Of a stretch of 64,000 nt of DNA, positions 34,949 through 44,094 are shown one piece after another. Position 1 is the stretch's first letter. Each line of letters opens with the position of its first letter. The stretch is from CAZDXJ01 sp050303615 (lineage in GTDB: Bacteria > Pseudomonadota > Gammaproteobacteria > Methylococcales > Methylomonadaceae), in NCBI GenBank assembly GCA_050303615.1, contig JBNLCC010000029.1, positions 17,339-81,338 on the forward strand. The letters are read 5' to 3'. The position numbers and the translations under genes were made by a program. The notes under the pieces are model-generated. The model was not told where the DNA came from and made no database searches. It saw only the letters and a program-made list of their open reading frames with translations.

Positions 34949-35941
34949 ATGGATCTTAAATTTTTAGACTTCGAACAACCGATCGCCGAATTGCAGGCAA
35001 AGATTGACGAACTGCGTAATGTCGAGTTTGACAATGAAATCAATATTTCCGATGCGCTGAAGCAGTTGGAGGATAAAAACCAGGCATTGACCGAGCTGAT
35101 ATTTTCCGATTTGAATGATTGGCAGATTTCGCAGCTGTCCAGGCATCCCGGCAGGCCCTACACGCTGGATTATGTTGAACATATGTTTACCGATTTTTAC
35201 GAGCTTCACGGTGATCGCGGTTATGCGGACGATCCGGCCATTGTTTGCGGGTTGGCTAAGTTGGGAGGTAAGGCGGTGATGGTGATAGGCCATCAAAAAG
35301 GCCGTGATACCAAGGAAAAAATTTATCGCAATTTCGGGATGCCTCGGCCCGAAGGTTACCGCAAAGCATTGCGGATAATGAAAATGGCGGAACGCTTCGA
35401 ACTGCCGTTGATTTGCCTGATCGACACACCGGGGGCCTATCCGGGGATCGGCGCGGAAGAACGCGGCCAAAGTGAAGCCATTGCCCGTAACCTGTTTGAA
35501 ATGTCCCGGCTGCGCACACCGATTATTTGTACGATTATCGGCGAAGGCGGTTCCGGAGGCGCTTTGGCGATCGGCGTTGGCGATCGGCTGATTATGCTCG
35601 AATACAGTACGTATTCGGTTATTTCCCCTGAAGGCTGTGCTTCGATATTGTGGAAAAGTGCGGATAAGGCCGAGTTGGCAGCAGAAGCGATGGGTATCAC
35701 CTCCGACAGAGTAAGGGAAGCCGGACTTTTGGATGAAGTCGTGCGCGAGCCATTGGGTGGCGGGCACCGTGATTTCCAAGCCGTGGCGCGCAATTTAAAG
35801 GAAGCTTTATTACGTCATTTGAAGCAACTTAGCGAGGAATCAATCGATTATTTACTCGAAAAACGTTATCAGCGCATTATGAATTATGGCGATTTTGCTG
35901 AAGATATTCCGCCAAAAGCAAAAAAAGCGGCTAGTTCATGA
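34949..35941 (+). CDS. accA: acetyl-CoA carboxylase carboxyltransferase subunit alpha
   Basis: With AccD, transfers the carboxyl group from biotin to acetyl-CoA, making malonyl-CoA for fatty acid synthesis. The 330-residue protein opens MDLKFLDFEQPIAELQAKI and carries GRPYTLDYVEHMFTDFYELHGDR, the oxyanion-hole region TPGAYPGIGAEERGQSEAIA and GEGGSGGALAIGVGD, all standard. I chose ATG 34949; the frame is open from TTG 34904, but homologues start at MDLKFLDFE. It is followed by tilS after 170 bases, the same order as in several gammaproteobacteria. Confidence 0.97.
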   Translation: MDLKFLDFEQPIAELQAKIDELRNVEFDNEINISDALKQLEDKNQALTELIFSDLNDWQISQLSRHPGRPYTLDYVEHMFTDFYELHGDRGYADDPAIVCGLAKLGGKAVMVIGHQKGRDTKEKIYRNFGMPRPEGYRKALRIMKMAERFELPLICLIDTPGAYPGIGAEERGQSEAIARNLFEMSRLRTPIICTIIGEGGSGGALAIGVGDRLIMLEYSTYSVISPEGCASILWKSADKAELAAEAMGITSDRVREAGLLDEVVREPLGGGHRDFQAVARNLKEALLRHLKQLSEESIDYLLEKRYQRIMNYGDFAEDIPPKAKKAASS

Positions 35942-36111
35942 TCTTTTCCGGCATTGTAAAATACCCCGGACACGATTGAGGCACTCCGGATTTAACGAAT
36001 AGCGTGACAGGGCATCATCAACAACGATTGTTTTTATACCATTCCACCCTGTTTCCCTGCGATCGGAAAGTGAAACGGCGTGTCGTTGTTGCTAGGCGGC
36101 ACCAGTAGCAC

Positions 36112-37467
36112 ATGCGGTCTTTTCGCGAATCACTGAAGGCGGTCTTGGTTAGCTATCGGACTGCTAAACGTTGGTATATTGCCTACAGCGGCGGCGTCGA
36201 TTCCCATGTGCTGCTGCACTACTGTGCCACCTACCTTGCAAACACCGCTGACATTATCGCTGTCTATGTGCATCACGGTATTCAACAGCAAGCCGATCAA
36301 TGGGGGGTGCATTGCCGGCGGCAGGCGGCGGTCTTGGGTGTCGATTTTATGCAGATGGATGTAGACGGCAAACCTGAGAAGGGCGAAAGTCCCGAGGAAG
36401 CAGCGCGTAATGCGCGTTACACGGCATTGCGGTCATTAATGCAACCCGGCGATGTGCTGTTGACCGGACAGCATCGGGAGGATCAGCTGGAAACGATATT
36501 ACTGCAGTTGTTCAGGGGCGCAGGTTTGGCGGGATTGTCCGGCATGCCGCTGGAAAGTGCTTTCGGAAAAGGAGCGATCGTCAGGCCGATGCTCAATGTC
36601 GCAAGCCAACAGATCAAAGCTTACGCCGCTGAACACGGTTTGCAATGGGTGGATGATCCCAGTAACGAAAGTTGTGATTATGACCGGAATTTTTTACGCA
36701 ACCGGGTTATCCCTTTACTCAAAACGCGTTGGCCGGCAATTGATAAAACCGTCGCCAGATCCGGAAGTCACTGTGCTGATGCGCAACGGTATTTACAGTT
36801 AGTGGATCGGGAAATATTTTCGGCCGTGTATAATTATGCCGACCGGACTTTATCGTTATCGCAACTGCAGTCGCACGACCGTTATGTTCAGCGGCATATG
36901 CTCAGGGCATGGTTCAGAACGCTCGGTTTGCGCATGCCTTCCAGCACTCGGCTGGAACAGCTGCTTAATGGCGTTGTTGCCGCGAGCCCGAATCGCGATC
37001 CAAAATTGCAGATCGATGACTTGGTTGTGCGGCGCTACCGTGACCGCCTATATTGTTTGCCGGTTTGTCCGCCGGTCATATCCGGCTACTGCCTGTTATG
37101 GAAAAAAAACCAAACATCGGTGACGTTGACAAATCATGATCAACTTTCTGTTATCGAAACGCAGGCAGGCGGAATAGCGAAGCATATATGGGATCAGGCC
37201 AGTGTCAACGTCCGCTATCGGCAGGGCGGCGAATCTATCCGCTTGCCGGGAAGGCGCGGTAGCCATACGTTAAAAAAATTGTTCCAGGAACAAGGCGTTC
37301 CGCCCTGGCTCAGGGAAAATATGCCGCTGGTTTATTTAGATGACCAATTGGCGGCGGTAGGAGATTTATGGATCTGTAAAGAATTTTACAACGCGCCGGG
37401 TGCGGCGAATATCCGCTTGCATTGGATACATGACCAAACTATCCGAAAAAGTCATGACGAAAACTGA
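36112..37467 (+). CDS. tilS: tRNA(Ile)-lysidine synthase
   Basis: Converts C34 of the CAU-anticodon isoleucine tRNA to lysidine, switching it from Met to Ile decoding. The 451 residues have the N-type ATP pyrophosphatase loop S26-G-G-V-D-S31, the HHGIQQQADQW segment, GQHREDQLETILLQLFRGAGLAGLSGM, and the VDDPSN motif. A TilS substrate-binding domain and the C-terminal domain (VRYRQGGESIRLPGRRGSHTLKKLFQ) complete it. Full length for the long proteobacterial type. It starts at ATG 36112 with a weak ribosome-binding site. The 170-base gap before it shows no gene. Confidence 0.96.
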   Translation: MRSFRESLKAVLVSYRTAKRWYIAYSGGVDSHVLLHYCATYLANTADIIAVYVHHGIQQQADQWGVHCRRQAAVLGVDFMQMDVDGKPEKGESPEEAARNARYTALRSLMQPGDVLLTGQHREDQLETILLQLFRGAGLAGLSGMPLESAFGKGAIVRPMLNVASQQIKAYAAEHGLQWVDDPSNESCDYDRNFLRNRVIPLLKTRWPAIDKTVARSGSHCADAQRYLQLVDREIFSAVYNYADRTLSLSQLQSHDRYVQRHMLRAWFRTLGLRMPSSTRLEQLLNGVVAASPNRDPKLQIDDLVVRRYRDRLYCLPVCPPVISGYCLLWKKNQTSVTLTNHDQLSVIETQAGGIAKHIWDQASVNVRYRQGGESIRLPGRRGSHTLKKLFQEQGVPPWLRENMPLVYLDDQLAAVGDLWICKEFYNAPGAANIRLHWIHDQTIRKSHDEN

Positions 37468-37534
37468 AGAGTCGATTAAAATAGGCTGTTTTGATTTTAA
37501 ATTTATACAAGTCTAAACGGGTCATCCATTGCAC

Positions 37535-39175
37535 ATGACAAAATTCATTTTCATAACCGGCGGTGTGGTTTCTTCGCTCGGCAAAGGGATTGCGGCGTCT
37601 TCTTTGGCGGCAATTCTGGAAGCACGCGGTTTAAAAGTAACCCTGACTAAATTAGACCCTTATATCAATGTCGATCCGGGCACGATGAGTCCTTTTCAAC
37701 ACGGTGAGGTGTTTGTCACCGAAGATGGTGCTGAGACGGATCTCGATTTAGGTCATTACGAACGCTATTTGCGCACCACGATGACCAAAAAAAACAACTT
37801 TACCGCCGGTCAGGTCTATGAAAATGTTTTGCGTAAGGAGCGTAAAGGCGACTATTTAGGCGCAACGGTGCAGGTGATTCCGCATATTACCGACGAAATA
37901 AAACGGCGCATTCTGGAAAGCGCGGAAGGCAAGGATGTGGCGTTGATCGAAGTGGGCGGCACGGTGGGTGATATCGAATCGTTGCCCTTTCTGGAAACAA
38001 TCAGGCAGTTAGGTGTCGATTTAGGCAAGGACAGGGCGTTGTTTATCCATTTGACGTTGGTGCCCTATATCCGCTCGGCCGGTGAGCTGAAAACCAAGCC
38101 GACCCAACACTCGGTTAAGGAGTTGCGCACTATCGGTATTCAGCCGGACGTCATTATCTGCCGTTCTGAGCAGCAGATACCGGCTTCCGAGCGGCGTAAA
38201 ATTGCGTTATTCACCAATGTGCAGGAAAAGGCGGTCATCTCGGCGGTAGATGCCGATTCGATTTACCGTATTCCATTGCTGCTGCATGAGCAGGGATTGG
38301 ATGATATTGTGGTCAAGCGTTTGCGCCTGGATGTGCCGCCGGCCGACCTGAGTGAATGGGAGAAAGTTGTCGAAGCGATCACCCATCCGCATAGTGAAGT
38401 CACGATTGCCATCGTCGGCAAATATGTAGACCATTCGGACGCATACAAATCCCTTACGGAAGCACTGATCCACGCCGGAATCCGCACCCGAAACGCGGTC
38501 AAAATCGAATATGTCGATTCGGAGGCCATCGAGGATGAAGGGATAGGCAGTTTGAAAAATGTCGATGCCATTTTGGTTCCCGGAGGATTCGGCGAAAGGG
38601 GGGTTGAGGGTAAAATTGCAACGGCCCGCTATGCAAGGGAAAATAACATTCCTTATTTGGGTATTTGCCTGGGCATGCAGGTTGCCGTGATTGAGTTTGC
38701 GCGCAATGTAGCCGGCCTGGAAGGCGCTCACAGTACCGAATTTTTGCCGAAAACACCGCACCCGGTGATGGGCCTGATTACCGAATGGATGGATGAAGCG
38801 GGGCAGCTGGAAACACGCAGTGAGGCTTCCGATTTGGGCGGCACGATGCGTCTTGGTGCGCAAAAATGCCGGTTATCAAGGGATTCGCTGGCTTTTCAGC
38901 TGTATCAGAAAGATGTGATTAAGGAAAGGCATCGGCACCGTTATGAATTTAATAATCAGTATCTGGAAGTGCTGGAACAGTGCGGTATGCGCTTCTCGGG
39001 GAAATCGATCGACGGCCGTCTGGTGGAAGTGGTTGAATTACCGGATCACCCCTGGTACCTGGCATGCCAGTTTCACCCTGAGTTCACCTCGACACCGCGT
39101 AGCGGTCATCCGTTGTTTTCAGGTTTTGTACAGGCGGCTTTCGAGCATCGTAAACAGGCGGGGGTAGCATCATGA
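37535..39175 (+). CDS. pyrG: CTP synthase
   Basis: Makes CTP from UTP with glutamine-derived ammonia and ATP. The 546-residue protein has the synthetase domain (MTKFIFITGGVVSSLGKGI, then KLDPYINVDPGTMSPFQHGEV) and a glutamine amidotransferase domain with the nucleophile C378 in LGICLGMQ and the FHPEF histidine-glutamate near the C terminus. I chose ATG 37535 over TTG 37529. kdsA overlaps its last four bases (ATGA); pyrG-kdsA-eno is the usual gammaproteobacterial order. Confidence 0.98.
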   Translation: MTKFIFITGGVVSSLGKGIAASSLAAILEARGLKVTLTKLDPYINVDPGTMSPFQHGEVFVTEDGAETDLDLGHYERYLRTTMTKKNNFTAGQVYENVLRKERKGDYLGATVQVIPHITDEIKRRILESAEGKDVALIEVGGTVGDIESLPFLETIRQLGVDLGKDRALFIHLTLVPYIRSAGELKTKPTQHSVKELRTIGIQPDVIICRSEQQIPASERRKIALFTNVQEKAVISAVDADSIYRIPLLLHEQGLDDIVVKRLRLDVPPADLSEWEKVVEAITHPHSEVTIAIVGKYVDHSDAYKSLTEALIHAGIRTRNAVKIEYVDSEAIEDEGIGSLKNVDAILVPGGFGERGVEGKIATARYARENNIPYLGICLGMQVAVIEFARNVAGLEGAHSTEFLPKTPHPVMGLITEWMDEAGQLETRSEASDLGGTMRLGAQKCRLSRDSLAFQLYQKDVIKERHRHRYEFNNQYLEVLEQCGMRFSGKSIDGRLVEVVELPDHPWYLACQFHPEFTSTPRSGHPLFSGFVQAAFEHRKQAGVAS

Positions 39176-40005
39176 AACTGTGCGGATTTGAAGTGGGCTT
39201 GGACAGGCCGTTTTTTTTAATCGCCGGACCTTGCGTTATTGAAAGTGAGCAGTTGGCACTGGATACGGCCGGTTTTCTAAAGGAGTTGACGGCTGAGTTG
39301 AATATCCCATTTGTTTACAAGTCGTCCTTTGATAAAGCCAATCGTTCATCCCATCAAAGTTACCGCGGGCCGGGGTTCGAAAAAGGCCTGCAGATTTTGC
39401 AGCAGGTCAAACAACAAGTTGGCGTGCCGGTATTGACTGACGTCCATGAAGATACGCCGCTGGCCGAAGCGGCGGAGGTTGTCGATGTGTTGCAGACCCC
39501 GGCGTTTTTGTGCCGGCAGACCAATTTTATCCAGCAGGTCGCCGCATTGGGCAAGCCGGTCAATATCAAAAAAGGCCAGTTTCTGGCGCCTTGGGATATG
39601 AAACGGGTCACCGATAAAGCGAAAGCAACCGGTAACACTCAAATTCTGGCCTGTGAACGCGGCGTTTCATTCGGCTATAACAACCTGGTTTCCGACATGC
39701 GTTCCTTGGCGGTAATGCGCGACACCGGTTGTCCGGTGGTTTTCGATGCGACCCATTCAGTGCAGTTGCCGGGCGGTCAGGGCAACTGTTCCGGCGGACA
39801 ACGTGAATTTGTGCCGGTATTGGCACGGGCGGCAATCGCGGTGGGAATTTCAGGGGTTTTTATGGAGACGCATCCGAATCCGGAACAGGCGTTAAGCGAT
39901 GGCCCGAATTCCTGGCCATTGCATAGAATGAAAGAATTACTGGAAATTTTAGTAACTATTGATCAGGCGGTAAAAGCGAGCAGTCTGATTGAAACAACGA
40001 TATAG
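39172..40005 (+). CDS. kdsA: 3-deoxy-8-phosphooctulonate synthase
   Basis: Condenses arabinose-5-phosphate with phosphoenolpyruvate to KDO-8-phosphate, the first step to the LPS inner-core sugar. The 277-residue aldolase-type barrel shows FFLIAGPCVIES, YKSSFDKANRSS, TDVHEDTPL, NIKKGQFLAPWDM and the FDATHSVQLPGG metal-independent segment. It overlaps pyrG by ATGA and ends ten bases before eno, so the three genes form one unit that also supplies PEP (enolase). Confidence 0.97.
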   Translation: MKLCGFEVGLDRPFFLIAGPCVIESEQLALDTAGFLKELTAELNIPFVYKSSFDKANRSSHQSYRGPGFEKGLQILQQVKQQVGVPVLTDVHEDTPLAEAAEVVDVLQTPAFLCRQTNFIQQVAALGKPVNIKKGQFLAPWDMKRVTDKAKATGNTQILACERGVSFGYNNLVSDMRSLAVMRDTGCPVVFDATHSVQLPGGQGNCSGGQREFVPVLARAAIAVGISGVFMETHPNPEQALSDGPNSWPLHRMKELLEILVTIDQAVKASSLIETTI

Positions 40006-40015
40006 GAAAAATAAA

Positions 40016-41296
40016 ATGGCGGAAATAGTCGATATTAAAGCAAGAGAAATTCTGGATTCACGTGGTAATCCTACCGTAGAAGCCGATGTGATTTTGGCTT
40101 CCGGTGTTGTCGGCAGTGCAATGGTTCCTTCCGGCGCATCAACGGGAGAGCGTGAAGCTATTGAACTGCGCGACGGCGACAAATCCCGGTATTTGGGAAA
40201 AGGCGTATTGAAAGCAGTGGACAACGTCAATACCGAAATCCGCTCCGCCATCGTAGGTATGGATGCCGCCGATCAGGCAGCGATCGATAATAAAATGATT
40301 GAATTGGACGGAACCGACACCAAAGCCCGTCTGGGAGCTAACGCAATGTTGGCGGTATCCATGGCCGCGGCCCACGCAGCGGCGAAATCCGGCGGCATTC
40401 CGTTGTATCGCTATTTGAATACCGGCGGTGAATATATTATGCCGGTTCCGATGATGAATATCATCAACGGCGGCTCACATGCCGACAATAGTGTCGATTT
40501 GCAGGAATTTATGATTCTGCCGGTAGGCGCGCCGACTTTTCGTGAAGCTATTCGCTATGGCGCCGAAGTTTTCCATACGCTAAAAAAAGTCCTCACTGAG
40601 CAGGGCATGGCGACAACGGTGGGTGATGAAGGCGGTTTTGCCCCCAATTTGCCGTCTAATGAAGCGGCAATCGGCGTGATTTTGACCGCTATCGAACAGG
40701 CCGGTTATAAACCGGGCGAAGATATTTACCTTGGCCTGGACGCCGCCAGTTCGGAATACTATACCAACGGCCGATATGTGCTGAAAGCCGAGAACAAACG
40801 CTTCGACTCGCAAGAAATGGCCGATTTTCTGGCGGTTTGGGTTGATAAATATCCGATCATCAGTATCGAAGACGGGCTTGATGAAAACGATTGGGACGGC
40901 TGGAAACTGCTGACCGAAAAATTGGGCGGCAAAATCCAGCTGGTTGGCGACGACTTATTTGTTACCAATCCCGCTATCCTGAAGCAAGGTATCGAAAAAA
41001 ACATTGCCAACTCGATTTTAATTAAAGTCAATCAGATCGGGACCTTGACCGAAACCTTGCAGGCGATTGAAATGGCCAAGGCCGCTTCTTATTCAGCGGT
41101 GGTCTCGCATCGTTCAGGCGAAACTGAAGATGTGACTATTGCGGATCTGGTTGTGGCTACCGGAACCGGACAAATCAAAACCGGCTCGTTGAGCCGTTCT
41201 GACCGCATTGCCAAATATAATCGCCTGATGAAAATTGAGCAGGAATTGGGCGACCAGGCCAGTTATGCAGGCCGCAGTGCTTTCAAAATGCTGTAA
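40016..41296 (+). CDS. eno: enolase
   Basis: Interconverts 2-phosphoglycerate and PEP in glycolysis/gluconeogenesis and in degradosome-type complexes. The 426-residue protein opens MAEIVDIKAREILDSRGNPTVE and includes GASTGEREAIELRDGD, the PVPMMNIINGGSHADN loop, the metal ligands in DEGGFAPN, EDGLDENDW and GDDLFVTNP, and the catalytic-lysine region SGETEDVTIADL. I chose ATG 40016 with AGGAAAAATAAA upstream; an in-frame ATG 27 bases earlier overlaps kdsA and is not conserved. Confidence 0.98.
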   Translation: MAEIVDIKAREILDSRGNPTVEADVILASGVVGSAMVPSGASTGEREAIELRDGDKSRYLGKGVLKAVDNVNTEIRSAIVGMDAADQAAIDNKMIELDGTDTKARLGANAMLAVSMAAAHAAAKSGGIPLYRYLNTGGEYIMPVPMMNIINGGSHADNSVDLQEFMILPVGAPTFREAIRYGAEVFHTLKKVLTEQGMATTVGDEGGFAPNLPSNEAAIGVILTAIEQAGYKPGEDIYLGLDAASSEYYTNGRYVLKAENKRFDSQEMADFLAVWVDKYPIISIEDGLDENDWDGWKLLTEKLGGKIQLVGDDLFVTNPAILKQGIEKNIANSILIKVNQIGTLTETLQAIEMAKAASYSAVVSHRSGETEDVTIADLVVATGTGQIKTGSLSRSDRIAKYNRLMKIEQELGDQASYAGRSAFKML

Positions 41297-41326
41297 CGGT
41301 CAAGCTGCAGTAGCGGTACTTTGTGG

Positions 41327-41354
41327 GATGTGCCGAGCTGCGAAGCGCATCACT
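41327..41354. repeat. REP-like hairpin repeat, copy 1
   Basis: GATGTGC and GCGCATC pair over seven positions (one T-G) around an 11-base loop, followed by ACT. A copy with 23 of 28 matching positions lies at 61115-61142. A further GATGCG/CGCATC pair follows at 41362-41387, also between eno and ftsB. The element is intergenic, palindromic and dispersed, as REP elements are, but two copies do not prove a family. Confidence 0.4.
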
Positions 41355-41452
41355 GGCGAAAGATGCGGTTTGTTTTGCCGGCGCATCCTATATTGCTTTC
41401 GTCGATGGGACGATGAAGGCCGATATGATGCGCGTTAAGTAGTTGTAAACCG

Positions 41453-41722
41453 ATGAAATTTCTCATTGCCGTTCTATTATTGTTGATTGTTTTATTGCAG
41501 TACCGCTTATGGTTCGGCGATGGCAGTATTCAACAAAACAAAGCCTACCAGCAACGGCTGGACCAATTAAAGATTCAGGCCGAGGAAAAACGCCAGCGCA
41601 ACGAAGCACTTTATGCCGAAGTGCTGGATTTGCGTAAAGGCAACGAAGCAGTGGAAGAGCGTGCCCGCTATGATTTGGGAATGATCAGGGAAGAGGAAAC
41701 TTTTTTTCAGGTGATTGAATAA
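41453..41722 (+). CDS. ftsB: cell division protein FtsB
   Basis: Bitopic divisome protein that bridges FtsQ and FtsL. The protein has 89 residues: a short N terminus, one transmembrane helix (FLIAVLLLLIVLLQYRLWF, residues 3-21), then a leucine-zipper-like coiled coil (NKAYQQRLDQLKIQAEEKRQRN) and the conserved VEERARYDLGMIREEETFF tail. Position between eno and ispD matches the standard order. The 156-base gap after eno holds a repeat-like hairpin pair. Confidence 0.95.
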   Translation: MKFLIAVLLLLIVLLQYRLWFGDGSIQQNKAYQQRLDQLKIQAEEKRQRNEALYAEVLDLRKGNEAVEERARYDLGMIREEETFFQVIE

Positions 41723-41727
41723 TTCAT

Positions 41728-42429
41728 ATGAGTAAAGCAACAACGCGGTACTGGGGTATCGTGCCCGCTGCAGGCGTCGGCAAACGTATGCAGGCGGACC
41801 GGCCAAAACAATATCTGGATCTTGCCGGCAAAAACGTGATTGAACGAACCTTAACTCGTCTGATCGAAGCCGATGTGTTTTCCGCGATTGTTGTTGCTTT
41901 ATCCGAACAGGATCCCTACTGGCCTGAGCTGGAAATTTCCGGTCACGGCAGCATCATTCGGGCAGCGGGCGGCAAAGAAAGAGCGGATTCGGTGCTTTCC
42001 GCACTGCTTACGATACAAGGACGGGCGGCTGACGACGATTGGGTATTGGTGCACGACGCCGCCAGGCCGTGCCTGACGGTTTCCGATATCCGTCTGTTGA
42101 TCGCTACTTTAAAAGAACATGACGTCGGCGGCATTTTAGCGTTGGCATCGCATGATACGTTGAAGGATGTTGAAAATTTTCATATTACCGGCACAATCGA
42201 CCGAAGCCGGATATGGCGAGCCTTGACACCACAGATGTTTCGCTATGGAATTTTGAAAAATGCACTGCAAGAGGCGGCTGCCGACGGCGCTGTCGTTACC
42301 GACGAGGCGAGTGCACTGGAATTGAAAGGTTTACAGCCTAAAATTGTCGAAGGGCGGCCGGACAATATTAAAATAACGCGTCCGGAAGACCTGAAATTAG
42401 CAGAATTTTATTTGGGGCAACAATGTTGA
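41728..42429 (+). CDS. ispD: 2-C-methyl-D-erythritol 4-phosphate cytidylyltransferase
   Basis: Third step of the MEP isoprenoid pathway: CTP plus MEP to CDP-ME. The 233-residue nucleotidyltransferase has PAAGVGKRMQADRPKQYL (CTP-binding loop), VLVHDAARPCL and the VTDEASALE segment, ending with IKITRPEDLKLAEF. It starts five bases after ftsB and overlaps ispF by seven bases, so the two pathway enzymes are translationally coupled. Some bacteria fuse them. Confidence 0.97.
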   Translation: MSKATTRYWGIVPAAGVGKRMQADRPKQYLDLAGKNVIERTLTRLIEADVFSAIVVALSEQDPYWPELEISGHGSIIRAAGGKERADSVLSALLTIQGRAADDDWVLVHDAARPCLTVSDIRLLIATLKEHDVGGILALASHDTLKDVENFHITGTIDRSRIWRALTPQMFRYGILKNALQEAAADGAVVTDEASALELKGLQPKIVEGRPDNIKITRPEDLKLAEFYLGQQC

Positions 42430-42908
42430 GAATCGGACAGGGGTATGATGTGCACGCGTTCCAGGAGCAGGGCGATGTTATCCTGGGTGGCGTGAAAATT
42501 GACTATGAAAAAGGTTTGGCCGCCCATTCCGATGGCGATGTGGTGTTACACGCACTTTGTGATGCCTTATTAGGAGCAGCGGCATTAGGCGATATCGGAA
42601 CACATTTTCCGGATACCGATCCGCAATTTAAAGGCGCAGATAGCCGGGTATTGTTGCGCGATGTCTATCGGATCGTGCAGCAGCGGGGATATCGTCTGGC
42701 TAACACCGATATTACCATCATTGCCCAGACGCCCAAAATGGCGCCGCACATTCCGTCGATGTGCCGCAATATAGCCGATGATCTCCGCGTTGCCGTTGAT
42801 TGCGTCAATGTGAAAGCAACCACCACTGAAAAACTGGGTTTCGAAGGGCGTAGCGAAGGCATAGCGGTGCAAGCCATTGCCTTGCTGGAAAAGCAGGACG
42901 GTGATTGA
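42423..42908 (+). CDS. ispF: 2-C-methyl-D-erythritol 2,4-cyclodiphosphate synthase
   Basis: Cyclises CDP-ME 2-phosphate in the MEP pathway. The trimeric enzyme is 161 residues here, with the zinc ligands in GYDVHAF and HSDGDVVLHALCDALLGAAALGDIGTHFPD. TTEKLGFEGRSEGI near the C terminus is the CMP-binding and interface segment. Coupled to ispD by a seven-base overlap. Confidence 0.97.
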   Translation: MLRIGQGYDVHAFQEQGDVILGGVKIDYEKGLAAHSDGDVVLHALCDALLGAAALGDIGTHFPDTDPQFKGADSRVLLRDVYRIVQQRGYRLANTDITIIAQTPKMAPHIPSMCRNIADDLRVAVDCVNVKATTTEKLGFEGRSEGIAVQAIALLEKQDGD

Positions 42909-43002
42909 TGTAGCGCTCAACCCTAGACCTGCCGGCTTTTTGTTGCTGTCCGGTGGTACAAACCTGCTATTGACGGTTATAAACCGAATTATTATTTGTT
43001 AA

Positions 43003-44094
43003 TTGAATACCAATCCCTTAAAACCCAACCAGCCAAAGATTGAATACGGCCCGGTATCCCATACGCTGCTTACCGATATTCCGGTTTGGCCTTATGCCTA
43101 CGGTCCCCCGCCGGGGCAAGGTAGGATTCGCATTTCGGTTGACGACTTCATCGTTGACGAAGTGTTGGGTTTTGAGCATAGCGGTGAGGGTGAGCACGCC
43201 TGCTTATACATTGAAAAGCGCGGAGAAAACACCGACTACGTTGCCCGTAACTTGGCCAGGTTTGCCTGTGTAAGCGGTAAGGATGTCGGCTATGCCGGGT
43301 TAAAAGACCGCCATGCCTTGACCCGGCAATGGTTTAGCGTCCGGCTGCCGGGAAAATCCGATCCGGATTGGCGGCAATTTGAATCGGATTCAATAAAAGT
43401 CCTGCGGGTTACCCGTCACCAAAAAAAATTGAAGCGAGGCGCATTGACAGCAAATGAATTCCAACTGACTATTCGCGATTGGCAGGGGGACATGGCAATC
43501 ACGATTGCAAGGCTGGAAATGATTAAAATCCTGGGTATCCCCAATTATTTCGGCAGCCAGCGATTTGGCCATGACGGGCAAAACGTTAACAAAGCCCTGG
43601 CGATGTTCGGCGGGCAACGCGTCAAACGTCACCTGCGCAGTATTTATCTGTCGGCGGCACGTTCCTTCCTGTTTAACCGGATTCTGGCCGCCCGGGTGCG
43701 GCAACAGAATTGGAATAACGCGATTACCGGCGATACCTTTATCTTCGACCGGTCACGGCAATATTTCAAAGCCGAACAACTTTCAGCGGATATTATCCAT
43801 CGAGTGGATGCAGGCCTGATTCATCCGTCAGGATGTTTATGGGGTACCGGCGAAGCGGAGGTTTCGGGTGAGGCGCTGGCTATTGAAAATCAGGTGTTAT
43901 CTCAATTTCAGTTATTGGCTCAGGGTCTGAAGCAAGCCGGCGTTGCTATGGACCGTCGCACGTTGCGGGTCTATGCCGAACATTTTTGCTGGAATTTTGT
44001 TGCTGATGATGTGCTGCAACTTTCCTTTTCATTACCGGCCGGAAGTTACGCAACGTCGCTATTAAGAGAAATTATTTTAATTCAGGAACCATAA
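43003..44094 (+). CDS. truD: tRNA pseudouridine(13) synthase
   Basis: Isomerises U13 of glutamate tRNA. The 363 residues carry the catalytic aspartate D102 in GYAGLKDRHALTRQ, the RISVDDFIVDEV N-terminal motif, and the insertion domain typical of TruD (NYFGSQRFGHDGQNV). The only standard start before the conserved region is TTG at 43003, directly after an in-frame TAA, with no clear Shine-Dalgarno; rates may be low. The order ispF-truD, continuing to surE and pcm, is as in E. coli. Confidence 0.94.
   Translation: MNTNPLKPNQPKIEYGPVSHTLLTDIPVWPYAYGPPPGQGRIRISVDDFIVDEVLGFEHSGEGEHACLYIEKRGENTDYVARNLARFACVSGKDVGYAGLKDRHALTRQWFSVRLPGKSDPDWRQFESDSIKVLRVTRHQKKLKRGALTANEFQLTIRDWQGDMAITIARLEMIKILGIPNYFGSQRFGHDGQNVNKALAMFGGQRVKRHLRSIYLSAARSFLFNRILAARVRQQNWNNAITGDTFIFDRSRQYFKAEQLSADIIHRVDAGLIHPSGCLWGTGEAEVSGEALAIENQVLSQFQLLAQGLKQAGVAMDRRTLRVYAEHFCWNFVADDVLQLSFSLPAGSYATSLLREIILIQEP

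Noticed and set aside
34964..35779. 271-codon open frame antisense to accA
   Set aside because: It lies wholly inside the well-supported accA gene, and its translation is low-complexity His/Arg/Gln-rich as expected from an antisense shadow.
38207..38863. 218-codon open frame antisense to pyrG
   Set aside because: Shadow of a highly conserved gene.
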